Counted from the stretch's first letter, positions 40,537 to 53,200 are shown. The stretch: 64,000 nt of DNA from Denitrobacterium detoxificans (GCF_001643775.1 NZ_CP011402.1:1396432-1460431); one strand, 5' to 3'. Numbers and translations are program-made. The notes: generated from the sequence alone by a model not told the origin.

Positions 40537-41748
40537 CTACTCTTCCGACTGCGAAGCGTGGATGCCGCAGAAGTGGCTGCCCGGACGGGCATGGTTGCGG
40601 CAGCGAACGCCATCGGGGCTTACGTATTCGCACAGACCGTCTTCGTCTTCAACGACATCTTCGTCGATGAGCACGTTGTCGACCGGCGCAGGCGAACCCG
40701 CGAAGGAAGCGGACTTGATATCGATGTGCCAACCCGTGAGGCGCGCAGCCAGACGGGCGTTCTGGCCTTCCTTGCCAATGGCCAGGGAAAGCTGGTCATC
40801 GGGAACGACCACGGTAGCGTACTGGGTTTCCTCGTCGATTTCCACGTGGGAAACGCGCGCCGGGGAAAGGGCGTTGCGCACGTACACGGCCGGGTCTTCG
40901 CTCCACTGGATGACGTCGACGCGCTCGTTGCGCAGCTCTTCGACCACCATGCGCACGCGGCTGCCACGCGGGCCAACGCAAGCGCCTACCGGGTCGAGGT
41001 TAGCCTCGCGGCTGTACACGGCCACCTTGGAGCGGGCGCCAGGCTCGCGGGCGATGGACTTGATTTCCACCACGCCGTCGTAGATTTCGGGAACTTCGAT
41101 CTCGAACAGGCGACGGATGAGGTCGGGATGGGTACGGGACACCACGATGGACGGACGAGCCTGTTCGCCGCGGGCCTTCACATCTTCAGAGTTCGGGTTG
41201 CGAACCTCGATGATGAGCGTCTTCAGGCGCTGGTTGTGGCGATAGCGCTCGTTCTTCGGGCGCTCGTTGCGCTCGTTGGGGTAACGCGTCTTGTCGTAGT
41301 GCGGCAGTTCTGCTTCCACGCCATCGCGAATCTTGATGATCGTGAAATCGGGCGTGCCCTGCAGCACGGTACCGGTGACCAGGTCGCCTACGCGCTTGCT
41401 GAACTCTTCGTAGATGGTCTGACGACCAGCTTCGCGCACGAGCGTGGAGATGACGCTCTTGGCGTTCTGGGCGGCAATGCGGCTTACGTCGTGAGGCGTA
41501 ACGTCGCGCTCTTCGAACTCGGTGTATTCGCCGGTTTCCTCATCGGGCTCGCCTACGGGCACGAGCTCGTACACGTAGATCTTGCCGGAATTGCGGTCGA
41601 TGGTGACGCGCGCGTCCCATTCCAGGTCGAGGATATGCTGATAGCTTTTCGCGAGCGAAGCTTCCAGACGCTCGATAAGGTAGAACTCATCGATCTTTCG
41701 CTCGTGAGCGAGCATCTGCAACGCTTCAATCAGCTCTGAACTTGCCAT
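40537..41748 (-). CDS. nusA: Transcription factor NusA with Cys/His C-terminal tail
   Basis: Controls pausing, termination and antitermination by RNA polymerase. The 403 residues include the polymerase-binding N-terminal domain (1-130), S1 (GDLVTGTVLQGTPDFTII), KH1 (DPVGACVGPRGSRVRMV) and KH2 (LAIGKEGQNARLAARLTG). After an acidic linker (DEDVVEDEDG) comes an atypical tail with C373, C383, C394 and H397, plus GVRCRNHARPGSHFCGIH. This looks like a small zinc-binding knuckle of the kind seen in phage and plasmid proteins. It is not part of standard NusA. Confidence 0.94.
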   Translation of the reverse strand: MASSELIEALQMLAHERKIDEFYLIERLEASLAKSYQHILDLEWDARVTIDRNSGKIYVYELVPVGEPDEETGEYTEFEERDVTPHDVSRIAAQNAKSVISTLVREAGRQTIYEEFSKRVGDLVTGTVLQGTPDFTIIKIRDGVEAELPHYDKTRYPNERNERPKNERYRHNQRLKTLIIEVRNPNSEDVKARGEQARPSIVVSRTHPDLIRRLFEIEVPEIYDGVVEIKSIAREPGARSKVAVYSREANLDPVGACVGPRGSRVRMVVEELRNERVDVIQWSEDPAVYVRNALSPARVSHVEIDEETQYATVVVPDDQLSLAIGKEGQNARLAARLTGWHIDIKSASFAGSPAPVDNVLIDEDVVEDEDGLCEYVSPDGVRCRNHARPGSHFCGIHASQSEE

Positions 41749-41766
41749 AGCCGTTCGTCCTTTCCT

Positions 41767-42237
41767 CTATGCGTTGAAATCGATTTTGCCCTTTACACGG
41801 GCACGTTTGATGTCTTCCAGCGGAATGGAGACGGACTCGCCTTCCGCTTCTACGATAACCGAGCCATCCTGGAAGCCGCGGAGCACGCCCGTCCACTTGG
41901 AGCGGCCGGAAACGGGACCGCGGCAAGTGATAAGGACGTCTTCGCCCGCGAACTTGGTGAAATGCTCGGGCGTGCGCAACGGGCGGTCGATGCCCGGGGA
42001 GCTTACTTCGAGGGTGTAGGCACCAGGAAACGGATCGATGTCGTCCATGATGGCGCCAATCCACTTCTGGGCAGCCGCCAGCTGGTCGAAACCGACACCG
42101 GAAGGCGTATCGATGTACACCTTGATGGTGGGAGCCTTCTTGGCACCCGCCACTTCCACGGTAACGATCTCGATGCCCGCCTGGGTAGCAGCAGGCTCGA
42201 GCGCCTCGAGCAGCGTTTCTTCCTTTCGCGTGAGCAC
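41767..42237 (-). CDS. rimP: Ribosome maturation factor RimP
   Basis: 30S assembly factor of 156 residues. Landmarks are GIEIVTVEVAGAKKAPTIKVYID, YTLEVSSPGIDRPLRTPEHF and a C-terminal SH3-like fold ending KRARVKGKIDF. It begins with GTG at 42237, with a strong AGGAGG 7 bases upstream. It is first in the operon, directly followed by nusA. Confidence 0.93.
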   Translation of the reverse strand: MLTRKEETLLEALEPAATQAGIEIVTVEVAGAKKAPTIKVYIDTPSGVGFDQLAAAQKWIGAIMDDIDPFPGAYTLEVSSPGIDRPLRTPEHFTKFAGEDVLITCRGPVSGRSKWTGVLRGFQDGSVIVEAEGESVSIPLEDIKRARVKGKIDFNA

Positions 42238-42275
42238 GTTCGCACCTCCTGATCGTTTATCGCCCTAGAAAAGAA

Positions 42276-42299
42276 GAAAGCGGGACGAATCCCACTTTC
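42276..42299 (-). terminator. UUCG-loop terminator-like hairpin in the rimP leader
   Basis: GAAAGTGGGA and TCCCGCTTTC (one G-U pair) form a 10-bp stem closed by a TTCG tetraloop and followed by TTCTTTTC. It lies after the candidate rimP promoter and before the rimP start, so it can serve both as the end of the diguanylate-cyclase transcript and as an attenuator for rimP-nusA-infB. Confidence 0.72.
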
Positions 42300-42346
42300 C
42301 AACATTCCGAAAGTATTCCGTATGCGACTTATCGCAAACTCGAATA

Positions 42347-42375
42347 TTTATACCACATTGGAATCAATTTGCCAA
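42347..42375 (-). promoter_or_regulatory. Promoter of the rimP-nusA-infB operon
   Basis: On the minus strand TTGGCA (42375-42370) and TATAAA (42352-42347) are exactly 17 bases apart. The resulting leader of about 105 bases contains the UUCG-loop hairpin. Confidence 0.75.
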
Positions 42376-42410
42376 TGCCATGGAGGTTTCACCACAAATT
42401 ACCGCGAGGA

Positions 42411-44114
42411 CTAAGCAGGCCGCGCATCCTTCATAGACGACTTGTGGGCGTACATGCTCTCGTCTGCGACGATTTCGGCAACCTCGAACGAACCATGCTC
42501 CTTCACGCTGGCCGAACCCACGGCGATGCGCATGGGAAGCGGCGAGCCCTCCCCCGCATTGAACTCGTCGAGGAGCTCGTTGAGACCCACCAAGCACTCG
42601 CGAAAATCAGCAGCGGGATCGGACGTGCAGATGACGGCAGTAAATTCATCGCCTCCCTTGCGATAGCACCCGCCGAACTTGCCAAACGTACGGTTGATGC
42701 AACCGGCAGCAACGCAAATGTAGCGGTCGCCCGCCTCGTGGCCCAGCGTATCGTTGACGTTCTTCAGGTTATTCACGTCGAGCATGCATACCGCAGCATC
42801 TTCCAATAGCCCCGATTCAAACATGTTCTGCAGCTCTTCCTTGGCATTATTCCAAGCGCGTACGTTGCCGACGCCCGTAAGCGCATCGGTAACGGCGAGG
42901 TTGCGAATCTCGTCAATCTGGCTGGCGCTTACGGCATCGCTCTTCACGATCTTGCCAATGTTCATGTACACGATAATCAGGGCAATGAGCAGGCCAAGCG
43001 ACGCAAACATGCCAGGAGTGTAGAACGAAAAGCGCACGTAGACATACGAAATGAGATCGACGATTCCCGTAGCGATGAAAAATATGAGCGCATTGACGAC
43101 GGAATAATTCCGCACGTAGCTCCCCGATTTCAGCTGAAAGCGAACGGTAGAGCCGATCATGTAGATAGCCAGGCCAGCCTGCAGGAACATGACCACGCGC
43201 ACGACGCGCATCGTGTAGTGGATGTCGACGATATCGGCAAGGTTGAGGACGAATGCTGCAACGGCCAAAGTCATGGCAACGGCAAACGAAGCCCATACGT
43301 AGCGCTTTCCGCGCTTCACCATAAGGGAGTCGGCAAAGGCCACGAGCAAATACGGGGCGAAGATGAGGCTATAGCAATCGATGACGCGCCACAGCTGGAT
43401 GCTGCCGCCATACAGGTACGGAATGAGCGTATGCATGCCAGACCAAACGCCAACGACGACGCTGAAGAAGCCCAATGACGCCAGGTTATACGTAATGCGG
43501 TTGATCTTTCGCAGGTAAAAGTGCACGGCAATGAGGATAGCCCCCAGGAACACCACGCCAAGGCAAATGAGGCCGAGGGGTACGCCACGCAGGAAATGAC
43601 GATGCACGTAATCGTTCGCCGAGGATATTTCCATGGCCTTGAACTCCGACGAGTTATCGGCGTACATGCCGCTCACGTAGATGTCGACTTCCGCACCAGC
43701 ATCGGATGACGGCAGGTCGATGAAGTGAAACGCGTACCCGTAGTTATGCCCCACTAACGGGGAACGCTCCGGCTGGAAGCTATAGACCTCTTCCCCGTTC
43801 ACGTACACGATGAAATTCGTATTGCAGCTGCAGAAGATAAGCTCGGAGCCAGGATCCAGCTCGTACGGAAGCCTGTTATGGAGCATCAAGTTATCGTCGT
43901 CGGATAGCTCCGCGTCGCCAAGCATGGAAAGGTCGACGAGATTCCCGCCTTCATCGGTCCAGCCCCGAGCAAAGGAAGTCTGCACCGATTCGACGTCGGC
44001 ATCGTGAATGTAGTCGCTCGATGCGGCCAACGACAGAACCGTAAGCACGCATATCGCCAAAAACACAACGATGGCCTGGACCCTAATGCGATATGAACGC
44101 GTAGTCGCAGTCAC
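42411..44114 (-). CDS. Membrane diguanylate cyclase (7TM sensor plus GGDEF)
   Basis: A 567-residue protein that probably makes cyclic-di-GMP in answer to an outside signal. It has an N-terminal helix (about 10-32), an extracytoplasmic domain of about 140 residues with a jelly-roll look (NTNFIVYVNGEEVYSF), seven or so membrane helices (about 175-400), and a C-terminal GGDEF domain with an intact RKGGDEF signature at about 485-491. The layout resembles 7TMR-DISM sensors. It lies just downstream of the giant adhesin on the same strand, so it may control surface attachment. Confidence 0.87.
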   Translation of the reverse strand: MTATTRSYRIRVQAIVVFLAICVLTVLSLAASSDYIHDADVESVQTSFARGWTDEGGNLVDLSMLGDAELSDDDNLMLHNRLPYELDPGSELIFCSCNTNFIVYVNGEEVYSFQPERSPLVGHNYGYAFHFIDLPSSDAGAEVDIYVSGMYADNSSEFKAMEISSANDYVHRHFLRGVPLGLICLGVVFLGAILIAVHFYLRKINRITYNLASLGFFSVVVGVWSGMHTLIPYLYGGSIQLWRVIDCYSLIFAPYLLVAFADSLMVKRGKRYVWASFAVAMTLAVAAFVLNLADIVDIHYTMRVVRVVMFLQAGLAIYMIGSTVRFQLKSGSYVRNYSVVNALIFFIATGIVDLISYVYVRFSFYTPGMFASLGLLIALIIVYMNIGKIVKSDAVSASQIDEIRNLAVTDALTGVGNVRAWNNAKEELQNMFESGLLEDAAVCMLDVNNLKNVNDTLGHEAGDRYICVAAGCINRTFGKFGGCYRKGGDEFTAVICTSDPAADFRECLVGLNELLDEFNAGEGSPLPMRIAVGSASVKEHGSFEVAEIVADESMYAHKSSMKDARPA

Positions 44115-44207
44115 ATGTACCTTTCCCTGGCAGCCCCCACCTATATCCGTATTGTACCAAGCAAGTCAGCCCGGAGCCGAAGAGCGGTCATTTTACGACG
44201 AACGGCG

Positions 44208-47200
44208 CTACGCGCCCGCATGAAGCCCATCGGAGGTCCCCTCGCATAGCACCACGTCATCCCCCGCCGCATTCAGGCAGAAGTAAGCGGTGCGACGCGG
44301 GTCCACCTTATGACCCGCAGGAGCTTCAACTTCCTTGAGATAGTACCTTGCCCCCTGCAGCAAACGCACGTCATCAAAGGTGATGTAACCGCTCGCGTCA
44401 CTCGTGGCCTCGGCAATGAGCGCGTCGGCCGAGCCATCGGAAGAAGCCATCCACAAGGCGTACGTAGACCCTTCCAGGCCCTCGCCGCCTTCACGCGACA
44501 CCTTCTGCACGCGCAGACTCATGCCCTCGGTGGTATTACGGAACACGGGGATGCTCACCACGCGGCCGTCGACCGTATACGTTTCCTCGGTCTGGAGCGA
44601 ATCGTTCGCACCGTCGCCGTCTGAGTCGACCGCGGAAACCACCACGCTGTAGACGATCGTAGTGCCATCGTAGGTTACGCCCGAATCGGAACCGGCTAGC
44701 TCCACGATGCTATACGTATGAACGCCCACGTCATCGAGGGTATACTCGATGCCCAGGGAACCCTCCTCGAAGAAGGAAACCAGACCATCGGCATCGTTCG
44801 TGGCATCGGCCAGCACGTTGCCGCCCTCATCGAGCAGCTGGAAATGGAACGCACCCGCCTGCAGCGCAAACGAGCCATCAAGTGTCTTGTGCACCTGCGG
44901 ATACACCTGCGTGGAAGCGGAGCCCTCGGTGTAGCCCATGAGCGAAAGCGACTGGTAGCCCAGGCGTTCGGCGTCGTTGTTGTAGAAGGCAACCGAATCC
45001 TCGCTCACCTGGGCACGTTCCGCATCGCCGTCCTGCACGCTCCACGAGGTGGTGACATTCATGGACTCGCTTACCGTAACGTCCACGTAGTAGACGGCGG
45101 TATCACACGCAATGTCGCCTGAGCCCTGCGCCTCCTCAATCTTGTAGCGATACGTTCCCGGTTGCTGATAGGAAATCTGCGGGAACGAAACGGTGGCTTT
45201 GCCCTGCTCATCGAACGAACCATTTGAAACGGTAATCGTAAAGGCCTGGCCGGCATCGACAACCTCACTCGAAGCGCCATACGACGCGCTTTCGCCCGCA
45301 CGCTCGGAATAATCGTCGTTCAGCGCGGTAAGGGTGAATTCGAACGTGGGATTCGCAGCGTCGCCGTAGTAATACTTGGCCACGGAAAGCGCGTGCTGCG
45401 CCTGGAAATACGAATTCGCAAATACGGGAGCATCGCTCGAGCCATCGTCGTAGGAAACAGAAGCGTGCAGATGCCCCACCCCATCATCGGCCACCGTCAC
45501 AGTAGCGACATGGGTTTCGGAGGTGTACGTGTAAGCGCCCAGCGTATAGGTGCCATCGCCGTTATCGGTTGCACCCTCGGGAATGACCTCGGCAATGCTA
45601 TAGGTATACGTGCCCGCCGCGCTATACGAAAGCACGGGGAACGCAACGCTACCATCGGCGGCATTCGAAACGGTCGCCGTGGTGTCAACCGCATTTTCCG
45701 AGGTGCCCTGCAGCGTGAATTGGAACTGGCCCGCCTGCAGCGCCGCGCCCGTGAGCTGCTTTTCAGCCGAAATCTGCGCATACGCGTCGCTTGCGCTATA
45801 CGAGTTCGTAAACGTCGCTGCGTCAGCCGACTCGCCATCGTACGAAACGGTAGCGCTCAAATGGCCCGCCCCGTCATCGACGAGCGTCACGGTAGCAGAA
45901 TGGACAGACGCATCGTACGCAACTCCATCGAGCACGTAGACACCGCCAATTTCCTCGGCGCCTTCGGGAATAACTTCTGAAATGGCGTACGTATAGGTAG
46001 CCGTACGCGTGCCATCTGCGGCGACGGGAGCATCGGCCACGTCATCCATCGTGAACGTAAGCGCATCGAAGGAAGCAATGCCACCCGTGGCGGCGGTGGC
46101 AGTTGCCACCTGCTCCTGTCCAGGCGCCGAACCCTGAGGCGAAAGCGTGAAGGCAAAGGCGTCCGATTCCGTCCAAGCACGGCCACTCAGCGTCTTTTCG
46201 ACCTGGATAGTAACCTGAGCGTCGTCGGTAGCGTAACCATTCCGGAAGAGCGCTTGCTCGCCGCTGCCATACGCAGCGCTCAACGCAAGTGTTCCGTCGC
46301 CATTATCGAGTACGGTCACGACCACCTGCTCGACATGAGCATCGTACGTATAGCCATTCAGCACGTACGTGCCATCTTCCTGCAGCGTGGCGCCCTCGGG
46401 GACGTTCTCCACGATGGTATAGACATGTTCACCAACGTCAGAAAGCGTATAGGCAAGATCGGCGAAGGCAAAATTGCCGTTCACGTCGTTGGAGACCGTC
46501 TGGCTATCGATGCCCTCACCCGAAAGCGTGAACGAGAACTGCCCCGCCTCGATTACGCGACCGGAAAGATCCTTGTGGCCCGTAAGCTGGATAGATCCGC
46601 TCGCCTCGTACGCATTTGCAAACGAGGCGCCCACAAAAGCGTTCTGACCGTCATACGTAACACTCAACGTACCGTCGCCATTGTCTTCCACCTGGACCGT
46701 TACCGTTTCCACGTGGGTATCGTACGTAACGCCCGCAACCGTTCCAGGAAGCTCGCATATCCGGTACTCATGCGTACCCACGTCGGCAAGCGTATACGTG
46801 ATGGGCGCAAACGACGCCAGGCCGCTCTCATCGTTGCGAGCCGTTTCCATAACGCCATCACCCGAGAGCTGGAATGCGAATTCGCCCTGCTGGAGCGTAC
46901 GACCCTGCAACGACTTCGTTGCAAAAAGATTCGCAGAACCAGAAGCTTCATAGCTATTCACGAAGACGCAGCCACTTTCGCCGTCGGAATACGTGGCATC
47001 GATGGTGAGCTTGCCAAATCCGTTATCAGATACGGTAACGGTTACCGTATGCACCTGAGCATCGTAGGTAATGCCATTTTGCGTATACGTGCCATCGGCA
47101 TTGAGCGTAGCGCCCTCGGGGACCACTTCGCTGATCGTGTAAGTGTACTGCTTGCCAACATCGGCAAGACCGTACGAGATGGATCCGAAGTCGATGGCGG

Positions 47201-50200
47201 CCGAAGAACCGGAATCGGGCGTAATGGTCACGCTCGTCTGGCTGGGCATGGGCGTACCTTCCGCCGCGCTCACCTGGAACGTGAAGCTATCGCCCTGCTG
47301 GAAGCTGCGGCCCGTAATCTGCTTTTCCGCAGACAGCTCAAGCGAGCCCGTGGCGTTATACACATTCGTGAACGCCACACCATCGGCATCCGCAAGCACC
47401 TGCGTGGCAAGCACACCGGTGCCCGTATCGGTCACGCGCACGGTCACGTCTTCCACATGCGTGTCATACACAATGCCATTCACGTCGGTGCCCAGCTCGG
47501 AAACGTGGTAGGTGAAGTCGCGCGACGTTGCGCCCTGCAGGTCGGCCAGATCGTAGGAAAGGGCATCGAACGCAAACGCGCCGTACTGGTCGTTCGAGAC
47601 CGTCTGGACAACGTTGCCTTCACTATCGGTAAGCTGGAACTGGAACTGCCCCTGGGCGAGGCGCGCATTCTGCAGCACCTTGGTACCCGTAATCTGAGCC
47701 TGGCCCGAGGCGTTATAGGTATTCGTGAACACCAGGCGATCGCCATCGCTATACTCCGCCTGCACGGAAAGCGTGCCGTCGCCATTGTCGCTCACTTGCA
47801 CGGTCACCGTATGCACGTTTGCGTCGTTGGTAACGCCATCCATATCCGCCTGCTCCACGACGGTATACACATACGTATTGCCCGCATCGGCCAACGTGAA
47901 CGGAATGGCGTCGAACGAGCAGCGCACGAAGCCCGTGCCTGGTTCAGGTGTAACGTTCACGGACGTTTGCGCAGGCAGCGGAGCCTGAACCGAGGCGTCG
48001 TTGGCGCATTCGCCCGACACCACGAAGCGGAACGAATCGCTCGCGCTAAACGTACGTCCCTCAATGTTCTTCTCGCACTCGAGTACGAAAGAACCCGATG
48101 CGTTGTACGCGTTCGCAAAGGTGGCAGCGGAAGCGCTGGCATCGCCATCGTAGACGGCGCTCGTGGAGAGCGCGCCCGTGCCATCATCGGTAACGGTAAC
48201 GGAAAGGCGATGCGTGGACGTGTCGTACGTAATGCCATCGAGCGTGGGAGCTTGCACGCTCACGCCTGCGGGCAGATCTTCGGAAAGAGTGTATTCGAAG
48301 GTCTTGGTACGCGTACCATCTGCGGAAACCGTCGCATCGGCCATATCGTCGAGCGTGTAGGAAATGCTGCTGAACGCAACGGAGCCAGAAGCGTCGTTCG
48401 TACCGGTAGAAACCACATTACCCTGGCTGTCACGCACCGTGAAGGTAAACGCACCACTCTGCAGCGTCATGCCCTCGAGCGTCTTGATTGACTGCGGGGT
48501 ATACGAGCCCGTGGCAGCATATGTATTCGCAAACAGTGCAGAGCCATGCTCGTACGTGGGCGTAGCCACAAGATGTCCTTCCCCATCGTCGACGACATTC
48601 ACAGTTACCTGTTCCGAATGACCGTCGTAGGTATAGCGGTCATATGCGTACGTGCCATCACCATTGCTCGTCGCCCCTTCGGGAATGACCTCGCGAATGA
48701 CGTAGGAATACGTTCCTGCCTGCGTGTACGTGATATCCGAGAAGTTCACCGTGCCATTGGCCGCATTCGACACCGTCTCGATCGCGCCGGACGCGTCGAA
48801 AAGCTCGAATTGGAACGCACCTTCGCTCGGCGCAACGCCATTGAGCGTCTTCATGGCCGAAAGGGCAACCGAGCCCGTGGCCTCGTAGGCATTCTGGAAC
48901 GTCGTGCCGCCGCTATACGAAACGTCGGACACCAGATGGCCCGCACCGTCATCGGTAACGACCACGGTTACATCTACGCTATGCCCATCGTAGACATACG
49001 CGCCCTTCTTCCAGAGGTTCTGCCCCTCCACCTGCGTGGACCCTTCGGGAATAACCTCGGTAATCGTATAGGCGTACGTACCCGCTTGCGTATAGGAAAC
49101 GGCATCGAAGCTCACCGTGCCATCGGCGGCATTCTGCACCGTCTGCAGCGTGTTGCCCGAGGCGTCCTTCAACACGAAACTGAACTGGCCTTCCTGCAGA
49201 TCGCGGCCGGACAGCTACTTGAGCGCCTGGAACGTGGCGCTACCCGACGCGCTGTAGGCATTCTGGAATGCAGCCGAACCATCGGCGTAGGTAACCTGCG
49301 TCGAAAGCGTGCCATCGCCATTGTCGGAGACGGATACCTCCACGCGCTTCGAGGACGTGTCGTACGTATACCCAGCCTGTCCGTCGTTCACCTCGGATAC
49401 GTAGTATACGAACGTCTTGCCCGCGTCGTCTTGCGTGTAGGCAATGCTATCGAAGGTAACGTTACCCTGGGCGTCATTAGTCTTGGTCTGCAGCACAGCG
49501 CCCGATTCGTCGGTAAGCACAAAGCTGAACTGGCCCTCAGCCAAAGAATGGCCGCTTACCGTCTTGGACGCCACAATGGACGCGCTACCGCTGGCCACAT
49601 ACGTATTAGTGAAGTCGAGCGACTGAGCATTCTCGGAAGTGGTTACGGAGAGCGTACCATCCCCGTTGTCGGCCACGTTCACCACCACGGTATAGGCCCG
49701 ATCGCCGCTCGTAACGCCCGCAGCGTTCACGGAGCGCTCAGTTACGGTATAGACATGTTCGCCCACATCGGAAAGGCCATAGGAAATAGCGGGATAGGAG
49801 ATCTTGCCCGTCGCGTCGCTATACGCCGTAGCGATGACCTGGCCATTCTCGGAAATATCGAAGGCAAAGGAATCGCCGTCGGCAAGCGCGCGACCCTGCA
49901 TGGTCTTCGTGCCCGCGAATTGCACCGAGCCGGAAGCACTGTACGTGTTCACGAATTCGACCTGGGAAACCTCCTGGTCGTCGACGTAATACGTGGGCGT
50001 CACGGAAAGCGTGCCGTCGCCATTGTCGGCAATGGCAAGCGAAACGGTATGCGTGCGCGCATCATTCGAGACGCCACTCATAGAAGCCGACTCGGTAACA
50101 ACGTAGGTATAGGTATGGCCCACGTCATCCAAATCGAATTCGATGGCGCCAAACGAGAAGACGGCGCTCGACCCCTCCTGGGGCGCAATGGTAACCGTAT

Positions 50201-53200
50201 TCGTCTCGGGCATAGGCGTGCTGGAAGCATCAGCGCCGGTGGGCTGCAGGGTAAACGTAAGAGCATCAGCCCCGGTAAAGGACGCATTCTGAAGCGTCTT
50301 CACTCCCTCGAGCGTAAAGGAGCCCGTGGCAGTATATGCATTGCGGAACACCCAACCATAGATGTCGCACAGATCCTCGTTCGTAACAATGCTCTGGGAA
50401 GCGGAATCGTACGACACCTGCACGTACGCCCATTCGGAATGGGCATCGTAGGTCACGCCGTTCAGCACGTAATGTTCGCTATCCACCTGCACGGCCCCGT
50501 CGGGAATGACCTCGAACAGCTGGTAGATATAGGCCTTGCCAACATCTTCAAACGTATAGGTATCAATGTCGCTAAACGAAACGACGCCCGATTCGTCGCA
50601 GGTTGCCGTACCAAGCGTTTCAATGTAATTCCAATTATCGTCGTACTTCACCACGACGAACTGGAACTCGCCGGGCACGAGCGTACGACCCGAGAGCACC
50701 TTGGTAGCGCTCAGCGAAAGCGATGCGCTGCCCGTGTAGGCATTCGAGAAGGTATACGTGGCTTCCCCACCGCTCGTTGCGTACGTAGGCGTGGCAACAA
50801 GCTGGCCGCTTCCATCATCGGCAACGGTAACCGTAACCGATTCCTCGTGCGCATCGTAGGATACATTGGCATACGAATACGAGCCATCGGCGTTCTGCGT
50901 AGCCCCCGCGGGAATGACCTCGCGAATGACATAGTCGTACGTTCCCTCGGAATCGTACGTGATCGCATCGAAGGAAACGTTGCCGTCCGCGTCGTTGGAA
51001 ACAGTCTGTAGCACGTTACCGTCGGCATCGACCAGCTGGAACTGGAACTGACCTTCCTGCAGCGTCATGCCGTCAAGCGTCTTCGAAGCGCCCAGAGAAA
51101 GCGACGTGCTCGTCGTACCGGTGGTGGAATTGCTGAAGACAATCGAGGAAGCAGAGCCATCGTCGTAGGTAACCGAAGCAGCGAGCTCCTGGGAATAGTT
51201 CTGCACCGCGGCGTACACGTTCACCGTCATGGTATGCACGGTGCCGTCGTACAGCACGCCATCATACGAATACGTGCCATCGCCATTGTCGGTGGCGCCG
51301 GTGGGAATAACCTCGCGTATGTAATACGTGTAGGTGCCCTTCGTGCGATAGCTAATGTCCTCGAACGAAATGGACCCATCGGCATCGTTCGAAACCGTTT
51401 GCAGCACGTTTCCATACGCATCGAGCAGCTGGAACTGGAACTGACCCGCCTGCAGCTGCGCACCACTCAGCGACTTGCTTACCTGAGCTTGCGTGGAAAT
51501 CTTCTGGTAGTGCTGGTCGACGGACTGCCAAACGTCATGCCATTCGCCCGAGCCGCTCACGACCTCCTTGGCCACAACCCAACCCGCCGACGTGGCATTC
51601 ACGTTGAACGTGCCATTCGGCACGAGGAACATGCCCGCGACGGAACCGTTCAGGTTAACGGTCGTGGCATTCGGAAGGTTCCACACCAGGTGCTGGGTAA
51701 TAGGCTCGTCAGCGGCATTCGTATTGTCGCTCCAGTACGTCACGCCATCAATGGTCATGCTGAACTTTTGCAGGTTGACCTCGCCCGACTTCGTGAGGTT
51801 AAGCACCACCGTCTGATCGGAATTGCACTTGATGTTGAGAGAGCCACTCTGGTTGGCCAGATAATCGTAGTAAACGCTATCGAGATTCAGGTAGTACGTA
51901 CCCGACCCGTACGAGGTAACGTCGATTACGTAATTCGTCGTCATATGATCGCGGTCGCTGCCGTCGGTATTGGGCGTAGGCAGCGTGCCCACGATGGAAT
52001 TCTTGCTGGCGAACTCCGCCGACTTCGCAGCAGCGTCCGAGAGCATCGAATTCACGTACTCGTTCACGTCGGCCAAGGACGTATCGTGGAACGTGACGTT
52101 ACCATTCGAAAGAATGTATTGGTCGTTTTCGGCGGGCGTGTACACGTCGGCGTCGCGGCCCTTGATCATGAACGTGTTGACGATGGTGCCGTATTCGGCC
52201 GTGGGCCACCAACTCGTCTGGCCGTAATACGAATTGGCGAGCGTGCCGATGAACCACGGCTGGCGATCGTCGCCGGACGTAAGGTCGTTGCCCGACTGCT
52301 GGTTCTGATACAGCACGTTCACGGCAGCGTTCGTTTCGGATTCGGCCATGCGCCACGTATCAGCCACGATGCCGAAGTAGCGAGCGTTGCCCAGCACGTC
52401 CACGTAGGAAAGCTGCTGGCCCACCGCGTTGTACTTCGTTGCCGTGCCGCCCGAGGTAATGGAGATGATGGAATTGCTCGTCGTGCTAAAGGACAAGCTC
52501 TCCTCGCCCTCCACGCGTGCGGAATCGGCGGAAACGCCTTCAACGGAAATGTCGGAAGCAGTAATGCCGGTAGCCTCCTGCGTACTCGAGGCACCAGCCA
52601 TTGCCGCATCCGAAAGCACGAGATGGTTGATTTCGATGCTGCTCGCCGATTCGGACGTGACGCCCAGATCGTCGGACAGCTGTGCCTCCTTGAAGGTGAC
52701 GCTATAGGAGACGGACCCCGATGCAGGCTCCACCTCCACGTAGGCGTCTTCCGCAGCATTGCCAGATTCGTCGGCTTGGGGAACCATAAAGGCAACGTCG
52801 AACAGCAAGGTGTTCTCGCTCGTATACGCATCTTCGTCACCGGAGGAAGATACGGTATCGTTGAGCGCTTCCATATAGGCGCCGTAGTTGTATCCCTGCG
52901 TTTCGCTCGTCACGGGCGTAACTACAAGCTGGGCATTATCGGGAACGGCCGTTACATCCTCGAGCGTGGCCGTAACGGTGTAATCATCGCTCGTATACGT
53001 GTACACCGACTTCGTGAAGGATTCGGAGGAAGCGGCGTCGGCAACGCTGGAAGACGCGGCGGCATCACTGGAATCTTGCGCCACGGAAACAGCCGCCGAA
53101 GAGGCAAGCTGCTCCGCTTCCGCCTTGCTCGTCTGCACGGAAATGGAAAGACCACTCACCACGTTCTTCGCGGCAACGGTATACACGCCATCGGAATCGG

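Noticed and set aside
46254-51011. Two long plus-strand frames opposite the giant adhesin
   Set aside because: Basic, repeat-like products that mirror the adhesin repeats in antisense; no start region with a good ribosome site was noted.
44530-51505. Adhesin repeats as a hypervariable DNA tandem array
   Set aside because: Units have diverged in DNA and length, so the repetition is at protein level and slippage is not expected to be frequent.
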